From Candidatus Electrothrix communis (GTDB taxonomy: Bacteria > Desulfobacterota > Desulfobulbia > Desulfobulbales > Desulfobulbaceae), in assembly GCA_030644725.1 (NCBI GenBank), contig CP130629.1:3239501-3303500 (forward strand): 64,000 nt of DNA, written 5' to 3'. The notes under the pieces are model-generated. The model made no database searches and was not told the DNA's origin. It worked only from the letters and a program-made list of their open reading frames with translations. Within the stretch, counting starts at the first letter, position 1. Every line of letters begins with the position of its first letter. Of the stretch, positions 17,867 to 26,031 are shown in pieces. The position numbers and the translations under genes are program-made.

Positions 17867-18865
17867 ATGAAAACTGTCAGTTCCCTGCTGGATGACCATT
17901 GGCACGAGCGGTATAAGAAAATTTCCAAGCTCAATTTCCGCAGTTCTATTTATGATGTGACCAACCGCTGCAACCTGCGTTGCAAGGGCTGCTTTTTCTT
18001 TTCTTCCGGTGAGCACGAGGCGGCAGCCGAGGAAAACGATATAAGCAAATGGCATGCCTTTGTGGAAAAGGAGATGGAGCGCGGGGTGAACCTGGCCATC
18101 CTCATTGGCGGTGAACCCACCCTCTGCCTGGACCGGATTGAGGCCTTTTATAAGCGCATGCCCACCTTCTGCGCCACCAACGGCCTGATTAAGGTACCTA
18201 GAGATCGTTTTCCGGACATGATGGTGGGACTCTCTCTCTGGGGTGATATCGAGGATGAGACAACCCTGCGCGGCAAGGATACCTTTAAGATTTCCAGTGC
18301 CAATTACGAAGGCGATCCCCATACCTATTATCTCTATACCATCACCCCGAAGCAGCTGGGAAAGACAGAGGAGATCATCCGTAAGATTAAGGATGTTGGT
18401 CTTAAAGTTCATATGCAGCTCCTTTCCAATGACGAGGGGGTGGACGGGTTTTCCTGGAAGCCGGAGGAACTAATTGCCATCCGTGATGAAATGGATGCCA
18501 TGCTGGCTGCCTATCCGGAAACAGTGATTTCCTGTAAATACTACCATGAGATTATCACCACCGGCCAAATGCTGGGCCGTCCCTTTGGCTGGATGGAATG
18601 CCCGTCTGTGACCCTGACTATTGATAATCGGGCTCCCCAACCCAAGCGACTGATCAACTTCATCCGCTGGTCCTCAGACTTGCAGACCATGCATCGCTGC
18701 TGCACCTCGGAAACCAGGGATTGTTCCACCTGTAAGGACGGTGCCGCCCATATGAGCTGGGTCATGGTCAATAAACGCGCCCATATGCGGAGCACCAAGG
18801 ATTTCCAAAACTGGATAGAGGTCTACGAGATGTTTGCCAAACTCTACCAGTTTATCCCTTGGTAA
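17867..18865 (+). CDS. Radical SAM protein (paralogue pair, second)
   Basis: A 332-residue protein. CNLRCKGC gives cluster cysteines 35, 39 and 42. LAILIGGEPTLCLDR is the GGE motif, and FCATNGLIKV and VGLSLWGDIED match positions in the preceding paralogue. The C-terminal HRCCTSETRDCSTCKDGAAH keeps the same cysteine spacing as its partner. It begins 14 bases after its neighbour and ends 7 bases before KS2. I know of no assigned function for this subfamily. C-C bond formation or dehydrogenation of an ACP-bound polyene is an inference from context only. Confidence 0.88.
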   Translation: MKTVSSLLDDHWHERYKKISKLNFRSSIYDVTNRCNLRCKGCFFFSSGEHEAAAEENDISKWHAFVEKEMERGVNLAILIGGEPTLCLDRIEAFYKRMPTFCATNGLIKVPRDRFPDMMVGLSLWGDIEDETTLRGKDTFKISSANYEGDPHTYYLYTITPKQLGKTEEIIRKIKDVGLKVHMQLLSNDEGVDGFSWKPEELIAIRDEMDAMLAAYPETVISCKYYHEIITTGQMLGRPFGWMECPSVTLTIDNRAPQPKRLINFIRWSSDLQTMHRCCTSETRDCSTCKDGAAHMSWVMVNKRAHMRSTKDFQNWIEVYEMFAKLYQFIPW

Positions 18866-18872
18866 ATCGTCG

Positions 18873-20123
18873 ATGGGAGCAAAAGATGCAGTTATTCTCG
18901 GCTGCGATGCTGTCTCACCGCTGGGGATTGAGCTGGATGGACAATGGCAGCGTGCCTTGGCAGGTGAAAGCGGCATTGGTCCGCTCAGTCGTTTTGCGTT
19001 AACAGAGGATTTCCCGGTCCGCATTGCTGGTCAGGTGCCGGATATTGATCATCTGGACTACCCCTTTCTCACTGCCCGGCATCAGGCTGCCTGGAGTTCA
19101 CCGGTCTTTAAATATTCCCTGCTCACCGTAATCCGCGCCTTGGAGCGAAGTGGCATTGAGCTGACCCCAGAGCTGGCCCCTCGTACCGCAGTGACCTACA
19201 GCTCGGCCATTGGCGGCTTGGATGCGGTGCTCAAGGCGGACAGACGCCTGCAAGCCGACCATAAGCTTCCCCCTCCCTACGCCAATCCCAACTCCTGCAT
19301 TAATATGATCGGCGGCAAGATTGCCATTGCCACCGGTGCGCAGGGACCAATTACCTCCACCATTACGGCCTGCGCCACCGGCCTGACCTCAATGCTCATC
19401 GCAGCTCTGCTCATGGCCCAAGGCCGTGCGGATCTCGCTATCTGTGGGGCTGTGGATTTTGCCCTGGTCGAGCCTATCGTGGCTGGTTTCCATACCATGA
19501 ACGGGGCCTACTATCCCAAAGAGGGCTGGGAGAGTGATCCAGCGGAAAGGGCCAGCAGGCCCTTTTCCCTTGATCGACGAGGTTTTGTTATCTCCGAAGG
19601 GGCTGGCGCGGTTATTCTTGCGACCAAGGAATTCGCTGATGCCCACGGCTTACCCTATACAGCCCGCCTGGCTGGTTGGGGTATGACCTCGGATGCTCAT
19701 CATTTTGTTGCCCCCCATTTTGCCACGGTCAAGCAATGTATGCAGGATGCCTTGACAGATGCCTCGATTTCTCCACAGGATATTGCCGTTGTCAATGCCC
19801 ATGCCGCTTCCACCAAGGTTGGTGATAAGGTGGAATATGAGGCCATGCGGGCGGTCTTCGGGGACAAGATGCCGCCTGTCACGGCCAATAAATCCCTGAT
19901 CGGACATGCTATGGGGGCCTCCAGCGTCATTGAAACCATCTTTGCCCTCCAAGGGATGCAGGAAAACATGCTGCCGCCCACCATCAACCATACTCCTGAT
20001 CTGGAACTTGAACTCGACTGTGTCACAGAAGGATGTCGTTCTGTAGCGCAGGAATATATCCTCAAAAACTCCTTTGGCTTTGGCGGCTGTAATGCCTGTG
20101 CAGTCCTGCAAAAGGTCGGATAA
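18873..20123 (+). CDS. Beta-ketoacyl-ACP synthase, FabF-like (KS2)
   Basis: A 416-residue condensing enzyme. The triad is intact: C167 in TITACATGLTS, H310 in VVNAHAASTKVGD and H345 in KSLIGHAMGASS. The SFGFGGCNACAV C-terminus is typical. I start at the ATG at 18873, 7 bases after the upstream stop. A TTG at 18834 would add 13 residues and overlap the previous gene. It is followed after only 3 bases by KS3. Adjacent KS genes often encode a heterodimer in type II systems, but here both partners keep the active-site cysteine. Confidence 0.94.
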   Translation: MGAKDAVILGCDAVSPLGIELDGQWQRALAGESGIGPLSRFALTEDFPVRIAGQVPDIDHLDYPFLTARHQAAWSSPVFKYSLLTVIRALERSGIELTPELAPRTAVTYSSAIGGLDAVLKADRRLQADHKLPPPYANPNSCINMIGGKIAIATGAQGPITSTITACATGLTSMLIAALLMAQGRADLAICGAVDFALVEPIVAGFHTMNGAYYPKEGWESDPAERASRPFSLDRRGFVISEGAGAVILATKEFADAHGLPYTARLAGWGMTSDAHHFVAPHFATVKQCMQDALTDASISPQDIAVVNAHAASTKVGDKVEYEAMRAVFGDKMPPVTANKSLIGHAMGASSVIETIFALQGMQENMLPPTINHTPDLELELDCVTEGCRSVAQEYILKNSFGFGGCNACAVLQKVG

Positions 20124-20126
20124 TCC

Positions 20127-21392
20127 ATGAAGGCACCAAAGAACAGACGCGTTTTTGTGGTCGGTTATGATGCGGCCACGGCCTTGGGCAATACCTTTGC
20201 CGCGACCTGGCAGGCCGCTGTCGAGGGCCGAGCAGGATTTCGCAAGGTCACTCGTTGTAAAACTCTCAGCCGTAGCAATGTGGTGGGGGAAATCCCCGAC
20301 TGGGATCCCAGTCAATTCCCCTATGTGGATCGAAAAGAGGCCTCGCTCTGGAATGCTGGCTATGTCTTCCTGACCATGGAAGTCTGCCGCCGGGCCTTGG
20401 AACACGCCGGGCTGGAAATGAACAACGAAACCAGCCCGCGTACCGGTTGCCTGATCGGCTCAGCCTTGAACGGTACCGATGCCTACCGGATCGCAGCGGA
20501 GAATTATCGGACCGGAGGACCCTTTAAGGTCAGCCCCTACCTTTTGCCCAATGTCTGCGCCAATCTGCCAGGTGGCAAGGCAGGCATGCTCACCGGCTTT
20601 ACTGGCCCGGTTTTCTCCCCCCAGGGGGCCTGCGCCTCAGGAAATCATGCCATTGCCCTCAGTGCGAGGATGATCCGGGACGGCGACTGTGATTTTATGC
20701 TGGCAGGCGGGGTGGAAACCTGCCTAGTTCCAGAGATCATCCAGGGTTTTTCCAATATGCTGGCCACTATCAAGGTGGGTGAGAAGGACAGGGCCTTTCA
20801 GGACCCGACCCAGGCCTCACGTCCCTTCAGCCGTGACCGCAAGGGCTTTGTCCTGGCCGAAGGCGGCGCCGTGCTGGTGCTGGCAGCAGAAGAGGCTGTC
20901 CACAGTCTTGGCCTGCAACCGCTGGCGGAGATCAGCGGGATCGGTTGGAACTCAGATGCCCACCATTTCACCCGACCCAATGCTACCACCATTATCCGAG
21001 CCATCCATGATGCCCTAGATGATGCAGAGATTGGCCCTACGGATATCGGCTCCATCAATGCCCACGGCACCTCAACCCCTACCGGCGATGCCACAGAGGT
21101 GGAATGCCTGCGTTCCGTCTTTGGCGATAGCATCTCCAAAGTTCCGATCTCAGCCAACAAATCACAGGTCGGCCACTCACTGGGGGCCTCTGCGGCCATA
21201 GAGGCGGCCTTATCCATAGAGGCTATGAACAAGGGGCTGGTTCTCCCCACAGTGAATCATATTCCTGATCCGGCTTTTGCTGATCTGGATGTGGTGCCCA
21301 ATGCGGTGCGCAACCATACTTATGAATTTATCCTGTCCAACTCTTTTGGTTTCGGTGGAACCAACTGCTGTCTTGTCTTGCGAGGTATCTGA
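20127..21392 (+). CDS. Beta-ketoacyl-ACP synthase, FabF-like (KS3)
   Basis: A 421-residue condensing enzyme with an intact triad: C169 in PQGACASGNHAI, H313 in SINAHGTSTPTGD and H350 in KSQVGHSLGAS. It ends in SFGFGGTNCCLVLRG. Of the three ketosynthases it has the most FabF-like histidine motif (NAHGTSTPTGD). Its stop overlaps the thioesterase start by one base (TGATG). Possible roles are elongation by KS3 with chain-specific steps by KS1 and KS2, but sequence alone cannot order them. Confidence 0.94.
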   Translation: MKAPKNRRVFVVGYDAATALGNTFAATWQAAVEGRAGFRKVTRCKTLSRSNVVGEIPDWDPSQFPYVDRKEASLWNAGYVFLTMEVCRRALEHAGLEMNNETSPRTGCLIGSALNGTDAYRIAAENYRTGGPFKVSPYLLPNVCANLPGGKAGMLTGFTGPVFSPQGACASGNHAIALSARMIRDGDCDFMLAGGVETCLVPEIIQGFSNMLATIKVGEKDRAFQDPTQASRPFSRDRKGFVLAEGGAVLVLAAEEAVHSLGLQPLAEISGIGWNSDAHHFTRPNATTIIRAIHDALDDAEIGPTDIGSINAHGTSTPTGDATEVECLRSVFGDSISKVPISANKSQVGHSLGASAAIEAALSIEAMNKGLVLPTVNHIPDPAFADLDVVPNAVRNHTYEFILSNSFGFGGTNCCLVLRGI

Positions 21393-21871
21393 TGCGACCT
21401 AAACCCTTTCGCCCCACCTTCTTAGAGAACGCTTCCTTTGTCCGGGATACCACCAGCGGCTTGGTCTGGTACCGCTGTGAAATGCGGACCCTGTATATTG
21501 ATACAGACCGTTCGCAAGTGGTCTATCATTCTAACTACCTCAAGTATTTTGAATTTGCCAGGGCCTCGCTCATGCGGGAGGCCAAGTATCCGTATAAACA
21601 GATAGAAGAGGACGGTTTTGTCTATCCCATCATCAAGACAGAGCTGAACTATTACTCGCCGCTCTTCTATGATGATTTGATGTATATTCACATCCGGCCT
21701 GGGAACATTGAGCGGGTCAGGCTCCAGTTTGATTATCTGATCACCAAGGCGGAGAGTGGCGAGATCTCTTGCACCGGTTTTACCCGCCATTGCGCAATCA
21801 ACGACAAAGGGATTCCGGTGGAGATTGATCCGCAGACCCAGCGCCTCTGGCAGGAATTTCCTGATTCATGA
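21392..21871 (+). CDS. 4HBT-type acyl thioesterase (YbgC-like)
   Basis: A 159-residue hotdog protein. The YIDTDRSQVVYHSNYLKYFEFAR segment aligns with the catalytic loop of 4-hydroxybenzoyl-CoA/YbgC thioesterases, with the conserved Asp and the VVYHxNY core. It could release the finished acyl chain as free acid, edit stalled chains, or accept CoA thioesters. The presence of both this enzyme and a PlsC-type acyltransferase leaves the exit route of the pathway open. Overlaps its neighbours by 1 and 4 bases. Confidence 0.85.
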   Translation: MRPKPFRPTFLENASFVRDTTSGLVWYRCEMRTLYIDTDRSQVVYHSNYLKYFEFARASLMREAKYPYKQIEEDGFVYPIIKTELNYYSPLFYDDLMYIHIRPGNIERVRLQFDYLITKAESGEISCTGFTRHCAINDKGIPVEIDPQTQRLWQEFPDS

Positions 21872-22689
21872 ACAACGACCGCCTTCCTGTTACCATCACC
21901 GTTCAACCCTGGTTCCGGGATCATTCCTTTGCTGGCAAAATCATCCTCCCTGCTGTAGAAACCCAGCTCCTACTCGCCGAGCAAGTTGCCGATACTCTTC
22001 CAGACGCAGATATCCCCGTCATGGAGGACATGCGCTTTGCCAAATTTCTCGAATTGCCCCCAGAGGCCACCGCTGTAGAGGCTCTCATTGAAATTTCTGC
22101 TGATGCGGAAGAAAAACGGGGAGGAGCTAAGCTGCTCACCCGGAGAGCATGCGGTAAGATGAGCAGGATTATAGAGCATGGGCAGGTCTTCTTTCCCCTG
22201 GTCGCTTCGGTCCCGGTTGATCGCGGCCTGGATTCGCAGGTTCATCCGGCTCCGCCCACAGGTATCCTCAAAGAAATCTCAGCGGAAGACCTTTATCGTC
22301 AATTGGTGCTCTTTGGGCCGCATTACCAAACCTTGCAGGAAACCCTGTATGTAAGCGAGGACAGCGCCTGGGGAAGCCTGAAAGCTCCTTCGCTCCCGTC
22401 TATTCATGCGGTGCAGGAACAACTCGGATCGCCCTTTCCCTTGGATGGTGCTATGCATGCGGCCTGTGTTCTTGGTCAGCAGCAGGTTGATTTTGCTCCA
22501 TTTCCGGTTGGTATTGATCAACGGGTTGTCCTGCGTCCGACCCAATCCGGTGGGGAATACCTGACCAAGGTGTCTGTTGTTGCGCTGTCAGACAAGGAAC
22601 TGGTGTTTGATTTGTTGATCTTTGATGGGGAAGGGGTGGTTTATGAAGCGGTGAAAGGGTTGCGGATGCGGGATGTGCGTGGGGGATGA
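21868..22689 (+). CDS. PKS dehydratase-like double-hotdog protein
   Basis: A 273-residue protein resembling the dehydratase domain of modular polyketide and polyunsaturated fatty acid synthases. The first hotdog has HSFAGKIILP (HxxxGxxxxP) with H19. The second has PLDGAMHAACVLG near residue 190, corresponding to the catalytic DxxxQ/H motif. Both catalytic residues are therefore present. It probably dehydrates 3-hydroxyacyl-ACP intermediates in concert with the small FabZ-like protein. It is the last gene of the operon, and 120 bp separate it from the next gene. Confidence 0.8.
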   Translation: MNNDRLPVTITVQPWFRDHSFAGKIILPAVETQLLLAEQVADTLPDADIPVMEDMRFAKFLELPPEATAVEALIEISADAEEKRGGAKLLTRRACGKMSRIIEHGQVFFPLVASVPVDRGLDSQVHPAPPTGILKEISAEDLYRQLVLFGPHYQTLQETLYVSEDSAWGSLKAPSLPSIHAVQEQLGSPFPLDGAMHAACVLGQQQVDFAPFPVGIDQRVVLRPTQSGGEYLTKVSVVALSDKELVFDLLIFDGEGVVYEAVKGLRMRDVRGG

Positions 22690-22809
22690 GGTGATGGTGT
22701 GGATAATTTTGTTTCTTTTTTTAACTCAGCATGTTCAAGTAGTTGCCAGTATAAGTTCAAGGTGCCTCATGGTGAGGTGTATTCTTATCAATGAACAGGA
22801 GGGGAGAAA

Positions 22810-23481
22810 ATGACGAAATGTACAAGAGAATCACCCAAAGGAAAAATATTCATCATGGCAATGGTGGGCATAATTTTTTTGGGAACATTTGTTTATCAGG
22901 CCGGGGCAGTATCAATGGGGCCATATGTTGATATTTCCAGCGGATCAGGAACGTTTGAGTGGGATATTTCTGGTTATGAGTTTGATGTCGATACCAATTC
23001 CGTGGCAGTAGGCTTTGCTTTGGATACAGCTGTTACAAATCAGTCATTCTTTAACTATCGTTTGAATATCGGTTTTGAAGGCCAGGAACACGAAGACGAA
23101 GAAAATCTTACCCTGGAACTGGACGGAGTGAGTTTTGAAAATATTTTTGGTTTTGCCCTCGTACCTGGACCATACTTCCGTTGGTGGGTTGGACCACTTG
23201 TCCGATTTGGCTTCAGTAGCGGGGAGACTGACACGCATTTTATGCCAGACGGCACTCCGTATAAAAATGAGTTCGAGTTTGTGCAGATTGGATTTGGAGT
23301 CGCTACAGGTATAAATTTCAAAGTCGGTTATAATGTCACACTTGCCTCATCCATAGGAACGCGTTTCAATGTAGCATGCGGTACAGGAGAAACAACGTAT
23401 CTCGGCAGCAATATTAAAGCTGAAGAGGATCTTTGTGGAGAGCATACAGATTTATTTTTAAATTTTGCTTTGTTGTTTTGA
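22810..23481 (+). CDS. Outer-membrane beta-barrel protein
   Basis: A 223-residue predicted outer-membrane protein. A strong ribosome-binding site (AGGAGGGGAG) precedes the ATG. The signal peptide includes IFIMAMVGIIFLGTF and ends near YQAGA. The rest alternates polar and hydrophobic or aromatic residues in strand-like pairs (FFNYRLNIGFEG, GPYFRWWVGPLVRFGFSSG, FVQIGFGVATGINFKVG) and ends in a phenylalanine (FLNFALLF), the usual barrel-assembly signal. Likely 8 strands. Function unknown. It may or may not relate to the lipid operon 120 bp upstream. Confidence 0.78.
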   Translation: MTKCTRESPKGKIFIMAMVGIIFLGTFVYQAGAVSMGPYVDISSGSGTFEWDISGYEFDVDTNSVAVGFALDTAVTNQSFFNYRLNIGFEGQEHEDEENLTLELDGVSFENIFGFALVPGPYFRWWVGPLVRFGFSSGETDTHFMPDGTPYKNEFEFVQIGFGVATGINFKVGYNVTLASSIGTRFNVACGTGETTYLGSNIKAEEDLCGEHTDLFLNFALLF

Positions 23482-23555
23482 TTGGATAGTAGGGTATTAG
23501 GGGACAGGATGATGTGGAGCGAAGTTCCAGGTGCTATGCTCGTGAACGTCTTGGC

Positions 23556-23583
23556 ATAGTGGGAGACTGCACTCTCCCACTAT
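23556..23583. repeat. Intergenic hairpin
   Basis: An 11-bp perfect stem (23556-23566 with 23573-23583, ATAGTGGGAGA/TCTCCCACTAT) and a 6-base loop lie between the barrel protein gene and the interrupted PilZ gene, which converge. There is no T tract on either side, so terminator function is uncertain. Confidence 0.5.
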
Positions 23584-24138
23584 TAGAGCAAATAAATAAA
23601 CATGGTCTTCCCCCTTTTTTACTCAAGAATATAACCACTTACATACTATTCATTTTCTCAAGAACAAAAAACTGCCAACCAACAGAACTCTCAGGAATTT
23701 TAAATCCGATTTCCATCTGGGTACCTGTTTTTTTCATCCATCGAGGGTATGCCGATATCAAATAGTTTTTTCTCGTTCGGTTCGATGAACCGCCGATCCC
23801 ATCATTATTACTGACTATCGTGGCTGAAATTACAACTCTAAATTTTCTAACACGCCAAATCGTAGCACTAAAAAACAATGAGAGGTTCGGCCAGAAAATT
23901 AACTGCGAACCTATTGAGGTGAAAGTTACCCGGAATCCGTCATAGGACACATCTGTTAACAACCCTTTATAATAACATCCACAATCCATAAAAGCAGCGA
24001 GATCCCCCGACAGATTATAATGGACCCATCTTTTAGGACAGCTATTTAAGGTAGATTTTTTTCTAAAAAGGGTGAATGTATTTTGATCGCTCGGCAACGA
24101 GTTTAAAATCCATACAGCCACTACCGGAGAGCATAAGC

Positions 24139-24441
24139 ATGTCACAAAAAAGAAGAGTCCACTCAGCTGCCTTCAAAGGAAAAGTTGCACTCGAAGCATT
24201 GAAAGAGTTGAAGCCAATTAATGCGTTGGCGTCCCAGTATGAGATTCAACCAAACCAGATAAGCCTCTGGAAAAAGCAGTTAAAAGAAGGGGTTCCCGAA
24301 ATATTCAGTAGAAAACGTAGTAAGGAAAAAGAGGACTCCCGTAAGGTTGAAAATCGTTTATATGAAGAGGTCGGGCGCCTGAAAATGGAGTTGGACTGGC
24401 TTAAAAAAAGTCTGAGTCATGTTCAGATCCACTTGATTTAA
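24139..24441 (+). CDS. IS3-family transposase OrfA
   Basis: A protein of about 100 residues from the ATG at 24139 (MSQKRRVHSAAFKGKVALEA). The helix-turn-helix INALASQYEIQPNQISLWKK is followed by the leucine-zipper-like VENRLYEEVGRLKMELDWLKK typical of IS3 OrfA. The frame ends just after the A7G slippery run, where a -1 shift would continue into OrfB. An upstream ATG at 24076 would add 21 residues without a family match. It appears intact, but transposition needs the OrfAB fusion, which is broken. Confidence 0.88.
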   Translation: MSQKRRVHSAAFKGKVALEALKELKPINALASQYEIQPNQISLWKKQLKEGVPEIFSRKRSKEKEDSRKVENRLYEEVGRLKMELDWLKKSLSHVQIHLI

Positions 24442-25239
24442 TTGATCCTAAGCACAAGTCGATCAGCATCCAGAGGCAATGTGACCTGCTCGGCATCAGT
24501 CGATCCCGCTATTACTATAAGCCTGCGGTCGAGAGTGAATTGAACCTCAAATTGATGCGAATTATTGATGAGATCTACACCAACTTCCGTTTTACGGAAG
24601 CAGACGAATGGTCATCGAACTGGAGCGGCGTTCTTTTCATGTAAACAGAAAACGGGTTCAAAGGTTGATGCGCCTTATGAGGATTGAGGCGATTTATCCG
24701 AAACCGAAGCTAAGCCAAAGGAATAGCGAACATAAGGTTTATCCGTACCTTTTGAGGAACATCTTGATTGATCATCTCAATCAGGTTTGGAGTACTGATA
24801 TCACATATATTCCGATGCAGGACGGTTTCATGTACCTGACGGCAGTTATTGATTGGTACAGCCGATACATTCTCAGCTGGCGCATATCCAATACGCTCGA
24901 TAACGATTTTTGTATTGAGGCCCTTGATGAGGCATTAAGTCAGGGATTACCCGATATTTTTAATACCGATCAGGGGGTACAGTTCACAAGCAAAAATTCA
25001 CAAAACGTCTGACAGATGTTGATGTAAAAATCAGCATGGACGGCAAGGGTCGGGCACTGGATAATATTTTTGTCGAGCGTTTTTGGCGTACAGTAAAATA
25101 TGAAAACATCTACCTGAAGGACTATCGAAACGGCAAGGAGTTATACCACGGTCTGGAGGAATATTTTTCATTTTACAATACCCAACGCCCCCATCAGTCT
25201 TTGGGGTACAGAGTCCCTGAATATATTCATTATTGCTAA
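24408..25239 (+). pseudogene. IS3-family transposase OrfB, two frameshifts
   Basis: The integrase-type catalytic part lies in three frames. The first piece has ISIQRQCDLLGISRSRYYYK. A one-base deletion in the T run near 24590 breaks what should read FYGSRRMVIEL. The second piece carries WSTDITYIP (first Asp) and FNTDQGVQFTS (second Asp). Another one-base deletion in an A/T run near 25000 precedes the third piece, DNIFVERFWRTVKYE (Glu). All three DDE residues therefore survive but not in one protein. Both lesions are in homopolymers, so assembly error is an alternative to decay. Confidence 0.85.
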
Positions 25240-25397
25240 TGCGACACACTCAAGCAGATACAGGGGGGAAATCATCAGATAAGAGAGGTCATTGTCAGTT
25301 CGAAATCTATCTTAAATTATGCCAATTTTTGTGTTGACTGTGGGGTCCACTTTAGATTAACTCGCGGAAATATACGTTTATCAAGTTTTACATTCAT

Positions 25398-25603
25398 ATC
25401 TTCCTCTTTTCCTCTACAAGACCAGCAAAAATACATAGAAAAGGAACAGGAATAGGGAATGAGGCTGCTGGCTCAAAGGTTCATGAGATGCTGAAAAATA
25501 CCATGACGAATACTCGCCGAGCAAATTTTACAAGAGAAGACAGGGAGTTGTCCCGAACTATGAAGCAGTGAAGGGGCGGTAGCGAACAGTCATAAAACAA
25601 CAA
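25398..25603. other. Non-coding stretch beside the interrupted PilZ gene
   Basis: About 200 bases upstream of the PilZ start and downstream of the small exported-protein gene on the minus strand. I see no gene or strong promoter. It should contain the original PilZ promoter. Confidence 0.4.
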
Positions 25604-25635
25604 AACCGGGTCATGTGCTCAGCACAGACCCGGTT
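25604..25635 (-). terminator. Rho-independent terminator of the small exported-protein gene
   Basis: The outer arms AACCGGGTC (25604-25612) and GACCCGGTT (25627-25635) enclose TGTGC/GCACA, giving a long hairpin with one bulge. Read on the minus strand it is followed by a T-rich tract (TTTTGTTGTTTT). It lies 48 bases beyond the stop of the gene at 25684-26031. Confidence 0.85.
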
Positions 25636-25683
25636 AAACATCAAGTATTCGCCCTGCGAGGGGAGAAGATTTGACTTATCTGC

Positions 25684-26031
25684 TTAGAATTGAGGAGCAA
25701 TTTTCTGCGCCATCTCATTCTGCAGGCCTGCCATCTTCTCAGGCAGAATTTTTTCCTTCACGATAGGCATCATGACAGTCTCAATCTTAGGCATCAAATC
25801 GTTGATCAACGGCTTGGCATTGATTTTTTCAGCCATAACCTGATCTCTCTTCTCGATCATCACGCTCTTAATAGCCGGTGATGCCAGAACATCGCTCATA
25901 GCAGTACCCACCTGAGGACTCCCTGTCCCTGCCGGTACATCTACCGCAGAAGCAGTATTGACTGAAAATGCAAAAGCAGCCAAAGAAAACACCAGTGCAG
26001 ACTTAACGGTCATTGATTTCAATACAGACAT
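25684..26031 (-). CDS. Small exported protein of unknown function
   Basis: A 115-residue protein started at the ATG at 26031, which has a strong GGAGGAAG ribosome-binding site. A longer frame to 26082 lacks this. The signal peptide (MTVKSALVFSLAAFAFSV) ends near NTASA. The mature part is Met/Lys-rich and helical (SPAIKSVMIEKRDQVMAEKI, LMPKIETVMMPIVKEKIL), with no cysteine. I do not recognise the family. It has its own terminator, so it is probably monocistronic. Confidence 0.75.
   Translation of the reverse strand: MSVLKSMTVKSALVFSLAAFAFSVNTASAVDVPAGTGSPQVGTAMSDVLASPAIKSVMIEKRDQVMAEKINAKPLINDLMPKIETVMMPIVKEKILPEKMAGLQNEMAQKIAPQF

Larger units (their letters stand above)
24018..25353 (+). mobile_element. 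IS3-family insertion sequence, decayed
   Basis: A 1336-bp element. Related ends carry TGGACCC (24021-24027) and GGGTCCA (25343-25349), and AGATTA occurs directly outside both ends (24012-24017 and 25354-25359). It contains orfA and a broken orfB with the DDE transposase residues. An A7G run at 24403-24410 lies where the programmed -1 frameshift between orfA and orfB is expected. It interrupts a PilZ gene. The exact termini are inferred from the repeat and the reconstructed target. IS3 duplications are more often 3-5 bp, so part of the 6-bp match may be coincidental. Confidence 0.85.
23639..25397 (-). pseudogene. PilZ-domain protein gene split by an IS3-family element
   Basis: The 5' part is at 25397-25354. 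A GAGGAAG ribosome-binding site precedes ATG, then MNVKLDKRIFPRV. The 3' part is at 24017-23639. Removing 24018-25353 and one copy of the 6-bp direct repeat joins them in frame: PRV is followed by NLSGDLAAFMDCG. The rebuilt gene is 417 bases (138 residues). KRIFPRV supplies the RxxxR-type c-di-GMP-binding segment and LLTDVSYDGFRV the D/NxSxxG motif of PilZ domains, and EIGFKIP is a later strand. The insertion separates these two motifs, so the gene is disabled. Before the insertion it probably acted as a c-di-GMP receptor. Confidence 0.85.

Noticed and set aside
19650-20405. A 251-codon minus-strand frame opposite KS2 and KS3
   Set aside because: Long antisense frames are expected opposite GC-rich coding DNA, and both ketosynthases are clearly coding on the plus strand.
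11363-22689. Aryl-polyene or ordinary type II polyketide cluster
   Set aside because: There is no ammonia lyase, acyl-AMP ligase, ketoreductase or chain-length factor, while four radical SAM proteins are present.
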